From: Pseudochelatococcus contaminans
GTDB taxonomy: Bacteria; Pseudomonadota; Alphaproteobacteria; Rhizobiales; Beijerinckiaceae
Assembly: GCF_014195635.1 (NCBI RefSeq)
Contig: NZ_JACICC010000003.1
Span: 372,001-436,000 of the forward strand
DNA length: 64,000 nt
Reading direction: 5' to 3'
Below are positions 43,336-51,897 of this stretch, piece by piece. Position 1 is the first letter of the stretch; the number at the start of each line of letters is the position of its first letter. The position numbers were made by a program, and so were the translations under genes. The notes beneath the pieces are model-generated. The model searched no databases and was not told where the DNA came from. It worked only from the letters and a program-made list of their open reading frames with translations.

Positions 43336-43697
43336 CCGCGACGGTGCTGATTGCTGACGACGAACCGAATATCGTTCTTGCGCTGGAATTCATGCTGAAG
43401 CGGGAAGGGCACCGCGTGCTCGTGGCGCGCGACGGCGCGGAAACCATGCAGCGGATCCGGCAGGAGAATCCGGCTGTCGTGTTGCTCGACGCAACCATGC
43501 CGGGACTGTCAGGTTTCGACATCTGCGAGGCGGTGCGGGCAGATCCCGCCCTTGCCGGCACGCGTATTCTGATGCTCACCGCCAAAGGCCGCGAGACGGA
43601 TAAAGCGCGCGGCCTTGGCGCTGGCGCCGACCTTTATATCACCAAGCCCTTCGCCACCAGCGAACTGCTGGGCAAAATCCGGGAGATGCTGGCTTGA
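43332..43697 (+). CDS. Single-domain response regulator
   Basis: The 121-residue protein is only a receiver domain: acidic pocket DDE at 9-11, phosphorylated Asp53 in LLDATMPG, Thr83 in MLTAKG and Lys105 in ITKPF. It has no DNA-binding output, so it must act through protein contact or as a phosphate carrier. It is coupled by 4-bp overlaps to both the kinase before it and the exonuclease fusion after it. Confidence 0.93.
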   Translation: MTATVLIADDEPNIVLALEFMLKREGHRVLVARDGAETMQRIRQENPAVVLLDATMPGLSGFDICEAVRADPALAGTRILMLTAKGRETDKARGLGAGADLYITKPFATSELLGKIREMLA

Positions 43698-45784
43698 GGC
43701 GCTTGCGTCGCCTGCATTTGCTGTTACTCGCGCCTGCCGTGCTGCTGGCGGCGTGGGAGGCGGTTGCGCTGTTTCTCGTGATCGCCGGTGCGGAACCCGG
43801 CGCACGCCCCGTGCTGATGCAGGCACTGGCGGGGCAGGCCCCGGCGCTGGCGTTGTGGTGGCTGGCGGCGGCGGGGGCCGCGGCCTTCGGCCTGTATCGT
43901 TTGCATCAGGCGTTGATTATTGGCCCGGCCCGATTGGCCGACGCCGCCCGTGTTCTGGCGGAAGACCCGAACGCCCCGCCCATACCCATGCCGGACGCCG
44001 CTGCCCTGCGCGGTGTGGCCCGGGCGATCAATGCTCTGGCGCAGAAAAACGCAGCGCTTCGGCTTGAGACGGATCGGCTTGTCGAAGCTGCCACCGCTGC
44101 CGCCGCCTATCAGCGAGATCAACTTGCCGCCTTGATGGCCGAGATGGAGCAGGGCGTTATCGTCTGCAATCCGGACGGGAACATCCTGTTCTATAATGAG
44201 CGTGCCAGCGCACTCTTGTCGCCGCAGTTTCCTGCCGCTCACGCGGTCGGGCTTGGGCGATCCATCGAGACGCTGCTCGATCCCGCGCTTGTCGCCCACG
44301 CGCGCGAGGTGCTGGATACTGGAACGGCTGCGGAGGCGACTCCGCGCTTCGTCACGGCTCTGGCTGACGGACGGCTATTGCGTGTCGGCATTGTTGGTGT
44401 GCGGCCCGTGAATGCGGCCGGCCCGCTGACAGGCTTCATCCTGCTGCTCGACGATATCACCGAGGATCATCGCGCCCGCACTGACCGCGATGCGCGTGCG
44501 GCGGCGCTGGCGGAAACGATGCGTGCCTCGTTGGCAAGCGTGCGAACGGCGCTCGACCTGCTGGATTATCCCGATCTGGGTCAGGAGGATCGCGCGCGTT
44601 TCGAGGCCATCGTGCGCGATACGGTGGCCGAGATGGGTGACAGACTGGCTGCGGAAACTCCCGATAACGGCGATAACCCGTGGCCTCTGCACGACATGCG
44701 GGCGGAGGATCTGATCGCCGTTGCGGCGCGCCGGATAAACGCGGCAGTGGGTGCGGATGTCGCATGCGCGTTAGATGCCGGAATGTGGCTGCGCGTGGAC
44801 AGCTTCGCCATGGCCAGCGCGCTGGCTTTTCTGGCCGCGCGCTATGGTATGAAGGCTCCCGCGCTATGTGCGCGCCGTGCCGGTGACTGGGCACATCTCG
44901 ATCTGTCATGGCAGGCGGCGTCAACCCATCCCGCGGTCGGTTGGCAGGTGGAGCCTGTGCGGACGGGCGATGGCGTGCTGCCGTTTAACGTACGCGATGT
45001 GGCGGAGCGTCATGGCGGCGAGGTGTGGTCCGTTCCGGCGCAAGAGCAAGAGCGCCCATTCATCCGGTTTCTGCTGCCGCTGGCGGAGGGGCGACCGCAA
45101 ACCCTTGCCGGCCCGTCCGCGAGCCGTCCGGTGTATTATGATTTCGATCTGTTCAAGGCCGGGGCGGAACATCGCGCGCTCGATGACCGCCCGCTCACGG
45201 ACATCAGCTACACCGTCTTCGACACGGAAACGACCGGGCTGAACCCGGCGGACGGTGATGAGATCATTCAGATCGGCGCGACGCGCATCGTCAACGGCCG
45301 ATTGCTGAAGGCCGAAACCTTCGATCAGCTTGTCGATCCAGGGCGGTCCATTCCGGAGTTGTCAATCCCGATACATGGCATCACGCCGGAAATGGTGCGC
45401 GGCAAGCCCCGCATCGGCGAGGTGCTGCCCGCCTTCCGTGCTTTTGCCGCCGGCACGGTGCTGGTGGGGCACAATGTGGCCTTCGACATGCGCTTTCTGC
45501 AAATGAAGGAGGCGCAGACCGGCATTCGCTTCGATCAGCCGGTGCTGGATACGTTGCTGCTGGCGTCAGTTCTTTATCCGCACGAAGCGAGCCACGGGTT
45601 GGAGGCGATGGCTGCCCGTCTCGGCATTGCGACATCCGCAAGGCATAGCGCGTTGGGCGATGCGATGGCCACGGCGGCGATTTTCCTCAAACTCATCCCG
45701 CTGCTGGTAAGCAAAGGCATTGTCACGCTTGCCGAGGCGCGAAAGGCATCGGAGGCCAGTCCCTATGCGCGCCTGCGATATTGA
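43694..45784 (+). CDS. Membrane-PAS-pseudokinase fused to a DEDDh 3'-5' exonuclease
   Basis: The 696-residue protein starts with two membrane helices (residues 6-32 and 48-75). A PAS domain follows (MAEMEQGVIVCNPDGNILFYNERASALLS), then a kinase-like region with no phospho-accepting His (AETMRASLASVRTALDLL) and no clear N-box. The C-terminal ~180 residues form a DnaQ-type exonuclease with all motifs: VFDTETTGLNP, LVGHNVAFDMRFL and HSALGDAMATAA. The exonuclease should cut DNA or RNA 3' ends, or degrade small oligonucleotides, at the membrane. The start is TTG 43694 overlapping the regulator stop. Confidence 0.88.
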   Translation: MRRLRRLHLLLLAPAVLLAAWEAVALFLVIAGAEPGARPVLMQALAGQAPALALWWLAAAGAAAFGLYRLHQALIIGPARLADAARVLAEDPNAPPIPMPDAAALRGVARAINALAQKNAALRLETDRLVEAATAAAAYQRDQLAALMAEMEQGVIVCNPDGNILFYNERASALLSPQFPAAHAVGLGRSIETLLDPALVAHAREVLDTGTAAEATPRFVTALADGRLLRVGIVGVRPVNAAGPLTGFILLLDDITEDHRARTDRDARAAALAETMRASLASVRTALDLLDYPDLGQEDRARFEAIVRDTVAEMGDRLAAETPDNGDNPWPLHDMRAEDLIAVAARRINAAVGADVACALDAGMWLRVDSFAMASALAFLAARYGMKAPALCARRAGDWAHLDLSWQAASTHPAVGWQVEPVRTGDGVLPFNVRDVAERHGGEVWSVPAQEQERPFIRFLLPLAEGRPQTLAGPSASRPVYYDFDLFKAGAEHRALDDRPLTDISYTVFDTETTGLNPADGDEIIQIGATRIVNGRLLKAETFDQLVDPGRSIPELSIPIHGITPEMVRGKPRIGEVLPAFRAFAAGTVLVGHNVAFDMRFLQMKEAQTGIRFDQPVLDTLLLASVLYPHEASHGLEAMAARLGIATSARHSALGDAMATAAIFLKLIPLLVSKGIVTLAEARKASEASPYARLRY

Positions 45785-45797
45785 GCGACGCTGTCCG

Positions 45798-46904
45798 TCA
45801 GATGGGCAGGGAGAGTTGCAGAGGCGCTTGCGCCCTGTCGTTTTCCGCATGCAGCGATGACAGGGTAACGCCGAGCAGGCGAATGCCTTTGTGCGTTGGA
45901 AACAGCGGAAGCAGCAAAGCGTCGACGGCTGCTTCGATGGTCTGGCGCTCGTCGTAGTTGTCCGTCTGCGTATGGCTGCGCGTGATCTGCTGGAAATCGG
46001 TGTACTTCACCTTCAGCGTCACCGTTCGGCCGCGAATGCCGTTGGCCTCGCAGTAGCGCCAGACTTTGTCGATCAGCGGCCGCAGGGCTTCGCGCGCGTC
46101 TGGCGGGTTGAAGATGTCGGCGTCGAACGTATCTTCGCTGCCGACTGACTTGCGAATTCTGTTCGGCTGCACCGGACGGTGATCCACGCCGCGCGAAATC
46201 CAGTAATAGAAGCTGCCCGCCTTGCCGAAATGCTCGCGCAGGAAGGGCAGGGCGCAGTTGCGCAGGTCCAGCCCGGTTTCGATGCCGAGCCGGTTCATCT
46301 TGGCCGCGGTTGCGGGGCCGATGCCGTGGAATTTACCCACCGGCAGTGTCTCGACGAAAACAGGCCCCATGCGCGGGGTGATGACGAACAGGCCGTCCGG
46401 CTTGTTCTGGTCCGACGCCAGCTTTGCCAGAAATTTGTTGTAGGAAACGCCCGCAGACGCCGTAAGCCCGGTTTCGGCGCGGATCGTCTCGCGGATGCGG
46501 CGCGCGATCTCCGTGGCGCTGGCGATGTCTTGCAGGTTTTCCGTCACGTCGAGATAGGCCTCGTCGAGCGACAGCGGCTCGATCAGTGGCGTATGCGTGG
46601 CGAAAATGGCCCGGATCTGGTGGGAAACCGCGCGATAAGCCTCAAAGCGCGGAGGAATGAAAATGAGATCGGGGCACTTGCGACGGGCCGTGACCGAAGG
46701 CATGGCTGAGCGCACACCGAATTTGCGCGCTTCATAGCTGGCCGCAGCCACGACACCGCGCTCCCGGGAACCCCCGACCGCGACAGGCTTGCCGCGCAAC
46801 TCAGGATTATCACGTTGCTCCACGGAGGCGAAAAACGCATCCATATCGATATGGACGATGCGACGCAGAATGGCCGGTTCGTCGCCGGTATCGCTGCCAG
46901 TCAT
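45798..46904 (-). CDS. dinB: DNA polymerase IV
   Basis: The 368-residue Y-family polymerase has the catalytic motifs HIDMDAFFASVEQRDNPELRGKPVAVGG and PLSLDEAYLDVT, the helix-hairpin-helix GKFHGIGPATAAKMNRLGI and a little-finger domain with SVGSEDTFDAD. It bypasses DNA lesions during replication. The C-terminus QLSLPI is a beta-clamp-binding peptide. I chose the ATG at 46904 because the homologous part begins shortly after; the open frame extends to 47009 without family resemblance. It converges on the exonuclease gene with a 13-bp gap. Confidence 0.94.
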   Translation of the reverse strand: MTGSDTGDEPAILRRIVHIDMDAFFASVEQRDNPELRGKPVAVGGSRERGVVAAASYEARKFGVRSAMPSVTARRKCPDLIFIPPRFEAYRAVSHQIRAIFATHTPLIEPLSLDEAYLDVTENLQDIASATEIARRIRETIRAETGLTASAGVSYNKFLAKLASDQNKPDGLFVITPRMGPVFVETLPVGKFHGIGPATAAKMNRLGIETGLDLRNCALPFLREHFGKAGSFYYWISRGVDHRPVQPNRIRKSVGSEDTFDADIFNPPDAREALRPLIDKVWRYCEANGIRGRTVTLKVKYTDFQQITRSHTQTDNYDERQTIEAAVDALLLPLFPTHKGIRLLGVTLSSLHAENDRAQAPLQLSLPI

Positions 46905-47301
46905 TCGCTTGTCGAATCCATACGTTCGCCAGCCCGATGTTTGCTGCCTTAACCATTTATGGGAGATCGAACCATGAACATCAAGATCTCTGGTGTCCAC
47001 CTTTTGCAAACTTTCGCCGATGCGATGTTTTGTACTGTGGAGAATTGCATACTGGCGATTGACGCTTCTGCTGATATGTCCCGTCTATGGATAGAAGAAT
47101 CCGTGCTCCATAGGGGGCGAATCTATCAGTATGGCCGGTCGATATGCTGTCATGGAAAGTTTCGCTCCGAACGATGAATGGAATTCGTGAGGATATTTAT
47201 TGTGCAACGGTTTTCAGCCGATGCACGGCAAGCAACCTTTGCGAAGGACAATCCGGTTTCCCGGCTCAAGGGGGGCAGGTGCAAGAGCAGGCTGACGCGC
47301 A
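46905..47301. other. Intergenic region between dinB and the GGDEF gene
   Basis: About 400 bp separating divergent genes. I see no convincing gene: the 72-codon frame at 46959-47177 lacks family resemblance. I also do not see a canonical alphaproteobacterial LexA box (GTTC-N7-GTTC) near dinB. Confidence 0.5.
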
Positions 47302-48492
47302 ATGCTGATCGATCCCCTGACATTGCGAGCAGTGAGCATTCCCGCGCATTTTCTGCTGGGAGTGCTGCTGCTGTATTCATGGCGAAGAAGCCATCGCAAT
47401 TACGGGTTTCTGTTTCTCGGCATCTTCTTTTCCGCTTCGGCGCTGTTCGAAATTATCGTGACGTATGCCGACAACATCGGTGTTTTCTATGTGCGGGATA
47501 TCGGCCTCGTGCTGCTGCTGGCCGCCTATGGCATTGCATGGCAGGCGGCACGGAGATTCGAGGGCCGCTCCATCGGCATCGTGTCCGCGATATCGGGCGC
47601 TGTCGTATGGCTGGTGTTTTCGTTTTTCGCCAGCGGTGACTTGCTGATAATCGGCCGTAACATCGCGATTACAGTCCTCCCCTTCGTCTACTGCAATCTT
47701 GCGGCGTATGAACTGTATCGAGGGCGTCATGAGTATCTGCACTCGCGGATGGCGCTGTGCGGACTTCTGGCGGCCAAGTCATTGATTTCCGTCACCTGGC
47801 TGATCGTGTTTTCGGTCGGAGCCTTCCAGGACGGCAATCTGACGCCGGCCTTGTTATCCGAGGAATGGTCCACCCCGCTGCAAATGCTGTCCCTGCTGGC
47901 AAACACGGCCATTGCTTTCCTGACTCTTTCGCTGCTGCGCGAGCGTCTCGAAGCCGAGCATGCGGCGCAGACGCAGGTTGATCCGCTCACAGGGCTTGGC
48001 AATCGGCGGGCGCTGAGCACTTTCGCACAGCGCAACCTGCGTCGCAGGGCGATGGATGACACTCCGCTGTGTGTCGCCCTCATCGATCTCGATCATTTCA
48101 AGCAGATCAACGACACCTATGGCCATCTCGTCGGCGACGATGTTTTGCAGGAATTTGCAAAGCGCGGATCGTCGAAGCTGCGCGCCAGCGATGCATTGTT
48201 CCGCATTGGCGGAGAGGAGTTCCTCTGCGTCGTGCAAGCGGCGGAGGAGCACGATGCCTCGCGTGTCGTCGAGCGCATCAGAGGTACCATGAAAGATTAT
48301 GGTCTCGGCAAAGGGGATGTCACCCACGCCGTGACCATGAGCGTCGGGATCGCCTGTTCGCGGCGTGTCGGTTACGCGCTGGAAGATCTCATGCGGGCTT
48401 CCGACAGCGCGATGTATAGCGCCAAGAATGCTGGACGCGATCAGGTGCACATTTATATCAGCGAAGGGCAGACGAGCAGGATAACGCCGTAA
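47302..48492 (+). CDS. Membrane-bound diguanylate cyclase
   Basis: The 396-residue protein has six to seven membrane helices in its first ~210 residues (for example LLLAAYGIAWQ and IVSAISGAVVWLVFSFFA) that may sense an external signal. A GGDEF domain follows: VDPLTGLGNRRALSTF, ALIDLDHFKQINDTYGHLVGDDVL and the active site RIGGEEF. It should make cyclic-di-GMP. No RxxD inhibitory site is evident upstream of GGEEF. The downstream bcs region is a possible c-di-GMP target, but that link is speculative. Confidence 0.93.
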   Translation: MLIDPLTLRAVSIPAHFLLGVLLLYSWRRSHRNYGFLFLGIFFSASALFEIIVTYADNIGVFYVRDIGLVLLLAAYGIAWQAARRFEGRSIGIVSAISGAVVWLVFSFFASGDLLIIGRNIAITVLPFVYCNLAAYELYRGRHEYLHSRMALCGLLAAKSLISVTWLIVFSVGAFQDGNLTPALLSEEWSTPLQMLSLLANTAIAFLTLSLLRERLEAEHAAQTQVDPLTGLGNRRALSTFAQRNLRRRAMDDTPLCVALIDLDHFKQINDTYGHLVGDDVLQEFAKRGSSKLRASDALFRIGGEEFLCVVQAAEEHDASRVVERIRGTMKDYGLGKGDVTHAVTMSVGIACSRRVGYALEDLMRASDSAMYSAKNAGRDQVHIYISEGQTSRITP

Positions 48493-48517
48493 TGCAAGGC
48501 GCCGCAGAAACCCGAAC

Positions 48518-48548
48518 GCGCCCGTTGTGAGTTTATCAGAACGGGCGC
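48518..48548 (+). terminator. Convergent terminator between GGDEF and ppk2 genes
   Basis: A 9-bp stem GCGCCCGTT/AACGGGCGC with a 13-nt loop lies in the 100-bp gap between two converging genes. Confidence 0.65.
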
Positions 48549-48595
48549 CTCGCCAATTGCTGCCGGATGCTTGTCCGAAAGAAAAGGTTCAGAGA

Positions 48596-49507
48596 TCAGG
48601 ACTTGTCTTTTTTCTCTTTGTCTTTTTCTTTCTTGTCCTTCTTTTCCTTTTTGTCGATATCCTTTTCCGCCTGCGGATCGGCTTGCAGCGCCTGATGATA
48701 TTGCTGGCGGATCTGGTTCAGATCGACGGTCGGCGCAGGAAGCTGGAGCTTCAGGTCAAGCAGCGTTTCCTCGACGATCTTGGAAACCGCGAGGTTGCGG
48801 AACCACTTGTGGTTGGAGGGAATGACATACCACGGCGCATGCTTGGTGGAGCAGTTCTCCAATGCAGCCTCGAACGCCTCGATGTACTTGTCCCACAGCG
48901 CGCGTTCCTTATAGTCCGCATCGCTGATCTTCCACTGGCGATCTGGATCGTTGAGGCGCTCCTCGAAACGGGCAAGCTGCTCCTCGCGCGAGATGTACAG
49001 CATGAATTTCAGGACGGTCACGCCGTTGTCCGTCAACAGCTTCTCGAAGTCGTTGATCAGATCGTACCGCTTCGACCACACGGATTCCGGCACGATATCG
49101 TGGACACGCACGACCAATACGTCTTCGTAATGCGAGCGGTTGAACACTCCAACCTGCCCGAGGCCCGGAACATGCGGATGAACGCGCCACAGGAAGTCGT
49201 GCGCCAGTTCTTCCTCTGTCGGCTGCTTGAATCCGGTGACGTCCGTGCCCTGCGGGTTCATGCCGGACAGCACGTGCCAGCAGGTGCCGTCCTTGCCGGC
49301 TGCGTCGATGCCCTGCAACACGATCAGAAGCGCATGCTTCTTTTCGCCATAGAGCTTGCGTTGCAGGCTCGTCAGTTGCTCGACATTTGCGGCGATGTCC
49401 GCTGCCGCATGCTCGGCGGACTTGTAATCTCCGCTGTAGGCGGGATCTATATCCTTGAGGCTGACCTTGCTGCCGGGTTTGACAATCAGCTTTTCACGCA
49501 GACCCAT
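48596..49507 (-). CDS. ppk2: Polyphosphate kinase 2 family protein
   Basis: The 303-residue protein is a single-domain PPK2: Walker A in VLQGIDAAGKDGTCWHVLSGMNPQG, lid-region residues GVFNRSHYEDVLVVRVHDIVP, and KFMLYISREEQLARFEERLNDPDRQWKISDADYKERALW. It transfers phosphate between polyphosphate and nucleotides in the cytoplasm. The ATG at 49507 has a strong AAGGAGG site. The C-terminus carries an unusual Lys/Asp/Glu tail (last ~25 residues, KKEK repeats). Confidence 0.93.
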   Translation of the reverse strand: MGLREKLIVKPGSKVSLKDIDPAYSGDYKSAEHAAADIAANVEQLTSLQRKLYGEKKHALLIVLQGIDAAGKDGTCWHVLSGMNPQGTDVTGFKQPTEEELAHDFLWRVHPHVPGLGQVGVFNRSHYEDVLVVRVHDIVPESVWSKRYDLINDFEKLLTDNGVTVLKFMLYISREEQLARFEERLNDPDRQWKISDADYKERALWDKYIEAFEAALENCSTKHAPWYVIPSNHKWFRNLAVSKIVEETLLDLKLQLPAPTVDLNQIRQQYHQALQADPQAEKDIDKKEKKDKKEKDKEKKDKS

Positions 49508-49771
49508 GTTCGTCCTCCTTCCACCGACGCCTGACGGCACCATGATAACGACATGGCATATGCATGCGTCATTACATGCATTAATGCCAGCTATCGCAAA
49601 GATATACAAGGGTTGGCATGCGTCTTTAAATGTATAGAAATGCAAATATTATTATAATGACAAGTTATTGCAGTGCCGCAGAGCAGGCGGTCAGAAAATT
49701 CGCTTTCTTCCGGTCATTGTTCGCCGGCTGCGGTCCGTCTCCATTTGGTGGAGACGGTGCAAGTTCTGGCA

Positions 49772-51013
49772 TCAGCTTCCAAGGAAGATGATCCACACCA
49801 TCGCCACCAGCATGCAGGCGATGGTGACCGGCACGCCGGCACGGGCAAACTCGCCAAAGGAGATCTGCACCTTCTTGGCAGCAGCCTGTTCAACAACGAT
49901 GATGCCGGCGAGGCTGCCGAATACGATCAGGTTGCTGGAAAAACCCGTTCCGAGCGCCAGCGCGGCGCCGAGCGCATACGCGTTGTGTCCCGGCTCCAGA
50001 AACGGCACCAGAAGCATCACTGCCGGATTATTGCCGACAATATTGCTCAAAGCCCCGCCGACGAAGAACAGCGCCACCGGATCACTGAGATCGAAGCCTA
50101 TGCTGCGCAGCTCGCTCAACAGCATCTGCGGCAGCCCGGTGGCGGCGAGGGCGGCGTTCACCACGAACAGGCCCATGATCAGCATCAGCAGGTTGCCGTC
50201 GACATGCGCCAGCATGTCGGTGGAACTGATCTTGCGGTTGATGAGCAACAGGCCGGCTGCTGCCAGCGCTATCAGCTCACGCGGCCAGTCGGAAAAGACG
50301 AAGGCGGCGATGACGGCGACAGTGACGACGCTGGCCTTGATGACCTCGTGGACCTTCAGCTTGTGAGGCTTGTGCTCCGCTGCCGGGGCAGCAGTGTCCG
50401 CTACTTTGGGAGCAGCCCAGCGTCCGCGATACATCAGCGTGACGATGCCCCAGACGATGGGCAGCGACAACAGGGCCGGCAAGGCGGTGGCCTGCAGGAA
50501 GCCGTTGAATGACAGCCCCAGCCCCTGGGCGGCGATCATGTTCTGCGGGCTGCCGATGAGTGAGCCTGATGAGCCGGTGTTGGCCGCAAAGCAGAACGCC
50601 AGCAGGAACGGCACCGGATTGAGCCCGCGCGCCAGCGTCACCGAAACCAGAAGCGGCGTCATCGCCACGACAACGACGTCGTTGGTGAGCAGGGAGGACA
50701 ACAGGCCGCCCACGACAACGAGCACGGCCAGCAACAGCGGCGGCGCGAGCGGCAGCGTGGCCACGCGGCGGGCGGTCCAGTCATAAAAGCCCGAGACCAC
50801 GAAGGCCGCAGATACGACCATGAGGCCGAACAGCATGCCGATGGTGCGATAATCGATGGACTCCCACGCATCCTTGCCGGAAATCCTGCCGGCGACGATC
50901 ATGGCCAGCGCGCCGATGACTGCGGCGCCGGTGCGGTCCACCTTGAAGCCCGGCAGCTTGCCAAAGCCCATGGCGACATACACCAGAAGGAAGATGACGA
51001 TCGCGATGTCCAT
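49772..51013 (-). CDS. SLC13/ArsB-like anion permease
   Basis: The 413-residue membrane protein has about eleven helices. Two loops match the ion transporter superfamily: SLLTNDVVVVAMTPLLVSVTLARGLNPVPFLLAFCFAANTGSSGSLIGSPQNMIAA and ALSNIVGNNPAVMLLVPFLEPG. This points to a Na+- or H+-coupled anion carrier (ArsB, CitM or SLC13 type); the substrate is not evident. I start at ATG 51013 (MDIAIVIFLLVYVAMGFG); ATGs at 51034 and 51097 are alternatives. There is no arsenic operon nearby, so an arsenite role is not supported by context. Confidence 0.85.
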   Translation of the reverse strand: MDIAIVIFLLVYVAMGFGKLPGFKVDRTGAAVIGALAMIVAGRISGKDAWESIDYRTIGMLFGLMVVSAAFVVSGFYDWTARRVATLPLAPPLLLAVLVVVGGLLSSLLTNDVVVVAMTPLLVSVTLARGLNPVPFLLAFCFAANTGSSGSLIGSPQNMIAAQGLGLSFNGFLQATALPALLSLPIVWGIVTLMYRGRWAAPKVADTAAPAAEHKPHKLKVHEVIKASVVTVAVIAAFVFSDWPRELIALAAAGLLLINRKISSTDMLAHVDGNLLMLIMGLFVVNAALAATGLPQMLLSELRSIGFDLSDPVALFFVGGALSNIVGNNPAVMLLVPFLEPGHNAYALGAALALGTGFSSNLIVFGSLAGIIVVEQAAAKKVQISFGEFARAGVPVTIACMLVAMVWIIFLGS

Positions 51014-51159
51014 CGTATACGCATTCCCGGTCATCGGCGATGCAGGACTGCGATCATCGTCCCGAATCGCCGCATCCGGGAGTCGCAATGGCAACAACGG
51101 GATAACGAGTACAGCGATACGCTTTACTTGTCACGCCACCCGGCGGGCGCGGGTGACGA

Positions 51160-51771
51160 TTACGGCGCGCTGCTGATAAGCTTGAACGCGATGCTCCACA
51201 TCACCACGGCGATGACGGCTTCGAGGATGCGCCATGACGATGGCCGGGCAAACACCGGCCGCAGCCACTTTGCCCCGAAGCCGAGCGTGAAGAAAAACAC
51301 AAACGACGCCGTCACCGCACCCGCCGCGAAAACGGTCTGCTGGCCGGGGAACTGCGTCGAGAGGCTCCCCAGCAGCACCACGGTATCGAGATACACATGC
51401 GGGTTGAGCCACGTCAGCGCCAGGCAGGTGGCGAGAACGCGTCCCAGCGGCGCAGCCGGGGCATTGCCGATCACCAGCGCATCGGAGGATCGCAGCGCGG
51501 CCAGCAGGCTTTTCGCGCCATACCAGATGAGGAAGGCCGCGCCGCCATAACGCATGACGGGTTCGACGCCGGGCATTATCTCGGCGATCTGGCGAAAGCC
51601 GACAACACCGGCGATGATGAGAACGGCGTCTGACAACGCGCAAGCGAGGCAGACGGCGAGGACATGCTCACCGCGTAACCCTTGGCGCAGCACGAAGGCA
51701 TTCTGCGCGCCGATGGCCACGATCAGACTCAAGCCCATTGTCAGGCCGGTCGTGAAAACCGAAACATTCAT
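51160..51771 (-). CDS. LysE/ArgO-family amino acid exporter
   Basis: The 203-residue protein has six membrane helices and the LysE motifs GLSLIVAIGAQNAFVLRQGLRGEHVL and LALTWLNPHVYLDTVVLLGS. It exports basic amino acids such as lysine or arginine. The start ATG 51771 fits the family N-terminus (MNVSVFTTGLTMGLSLIVAIGAQN). The divergent neighbour is an ArgP/LysG-type regulator, the standard pairing, so induction by basic amino acids is likely. Confidence 0.92.
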   Translation of the reverse strand: MNVSVFTTGLTMGLSLIVAIGAQNAFVLRQGLRGEHVLAVCLACALSDAVLIIAGVVGFRQIAEIMPGVEPVMRYGGAAFLIWYGAKSLLAALRSSDALVIGNAPAAPLGRVLATCLALTWLNPHVYLDTVVLLGSLSTQFPGQQTVFAAGAVTASFVFFFTLGFGAKWLRPVFARPSSWRILEAVIAVVMWSIAFKLISSAP

Positions 51772-51897
51772 CCCTGTCGTATCTCCGCGCGTCGGCGCGT
51801 TAGAGGAGATGCGCCTGTCAGTCAGGCAGCTTGGATATCGACATGGCATGCATTAACATAATTAAATATTCTGATCCTGATGAAGCAAGGCTAATGC

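Noticed and set aside
46969-46980. GAAC-CAT-GAAC near dinB as a LexA box
   Set aside because: The alphaproteobacterial SOS box needs a 7-nt spacer; here it is 3.
46959-47177. A 72-codon + strand frame between dinB and the GGDEF gene
   Set aside because: Overlaps the 5' region of dinB transcription, has no recognisable sequence, and the region looks regulatory.
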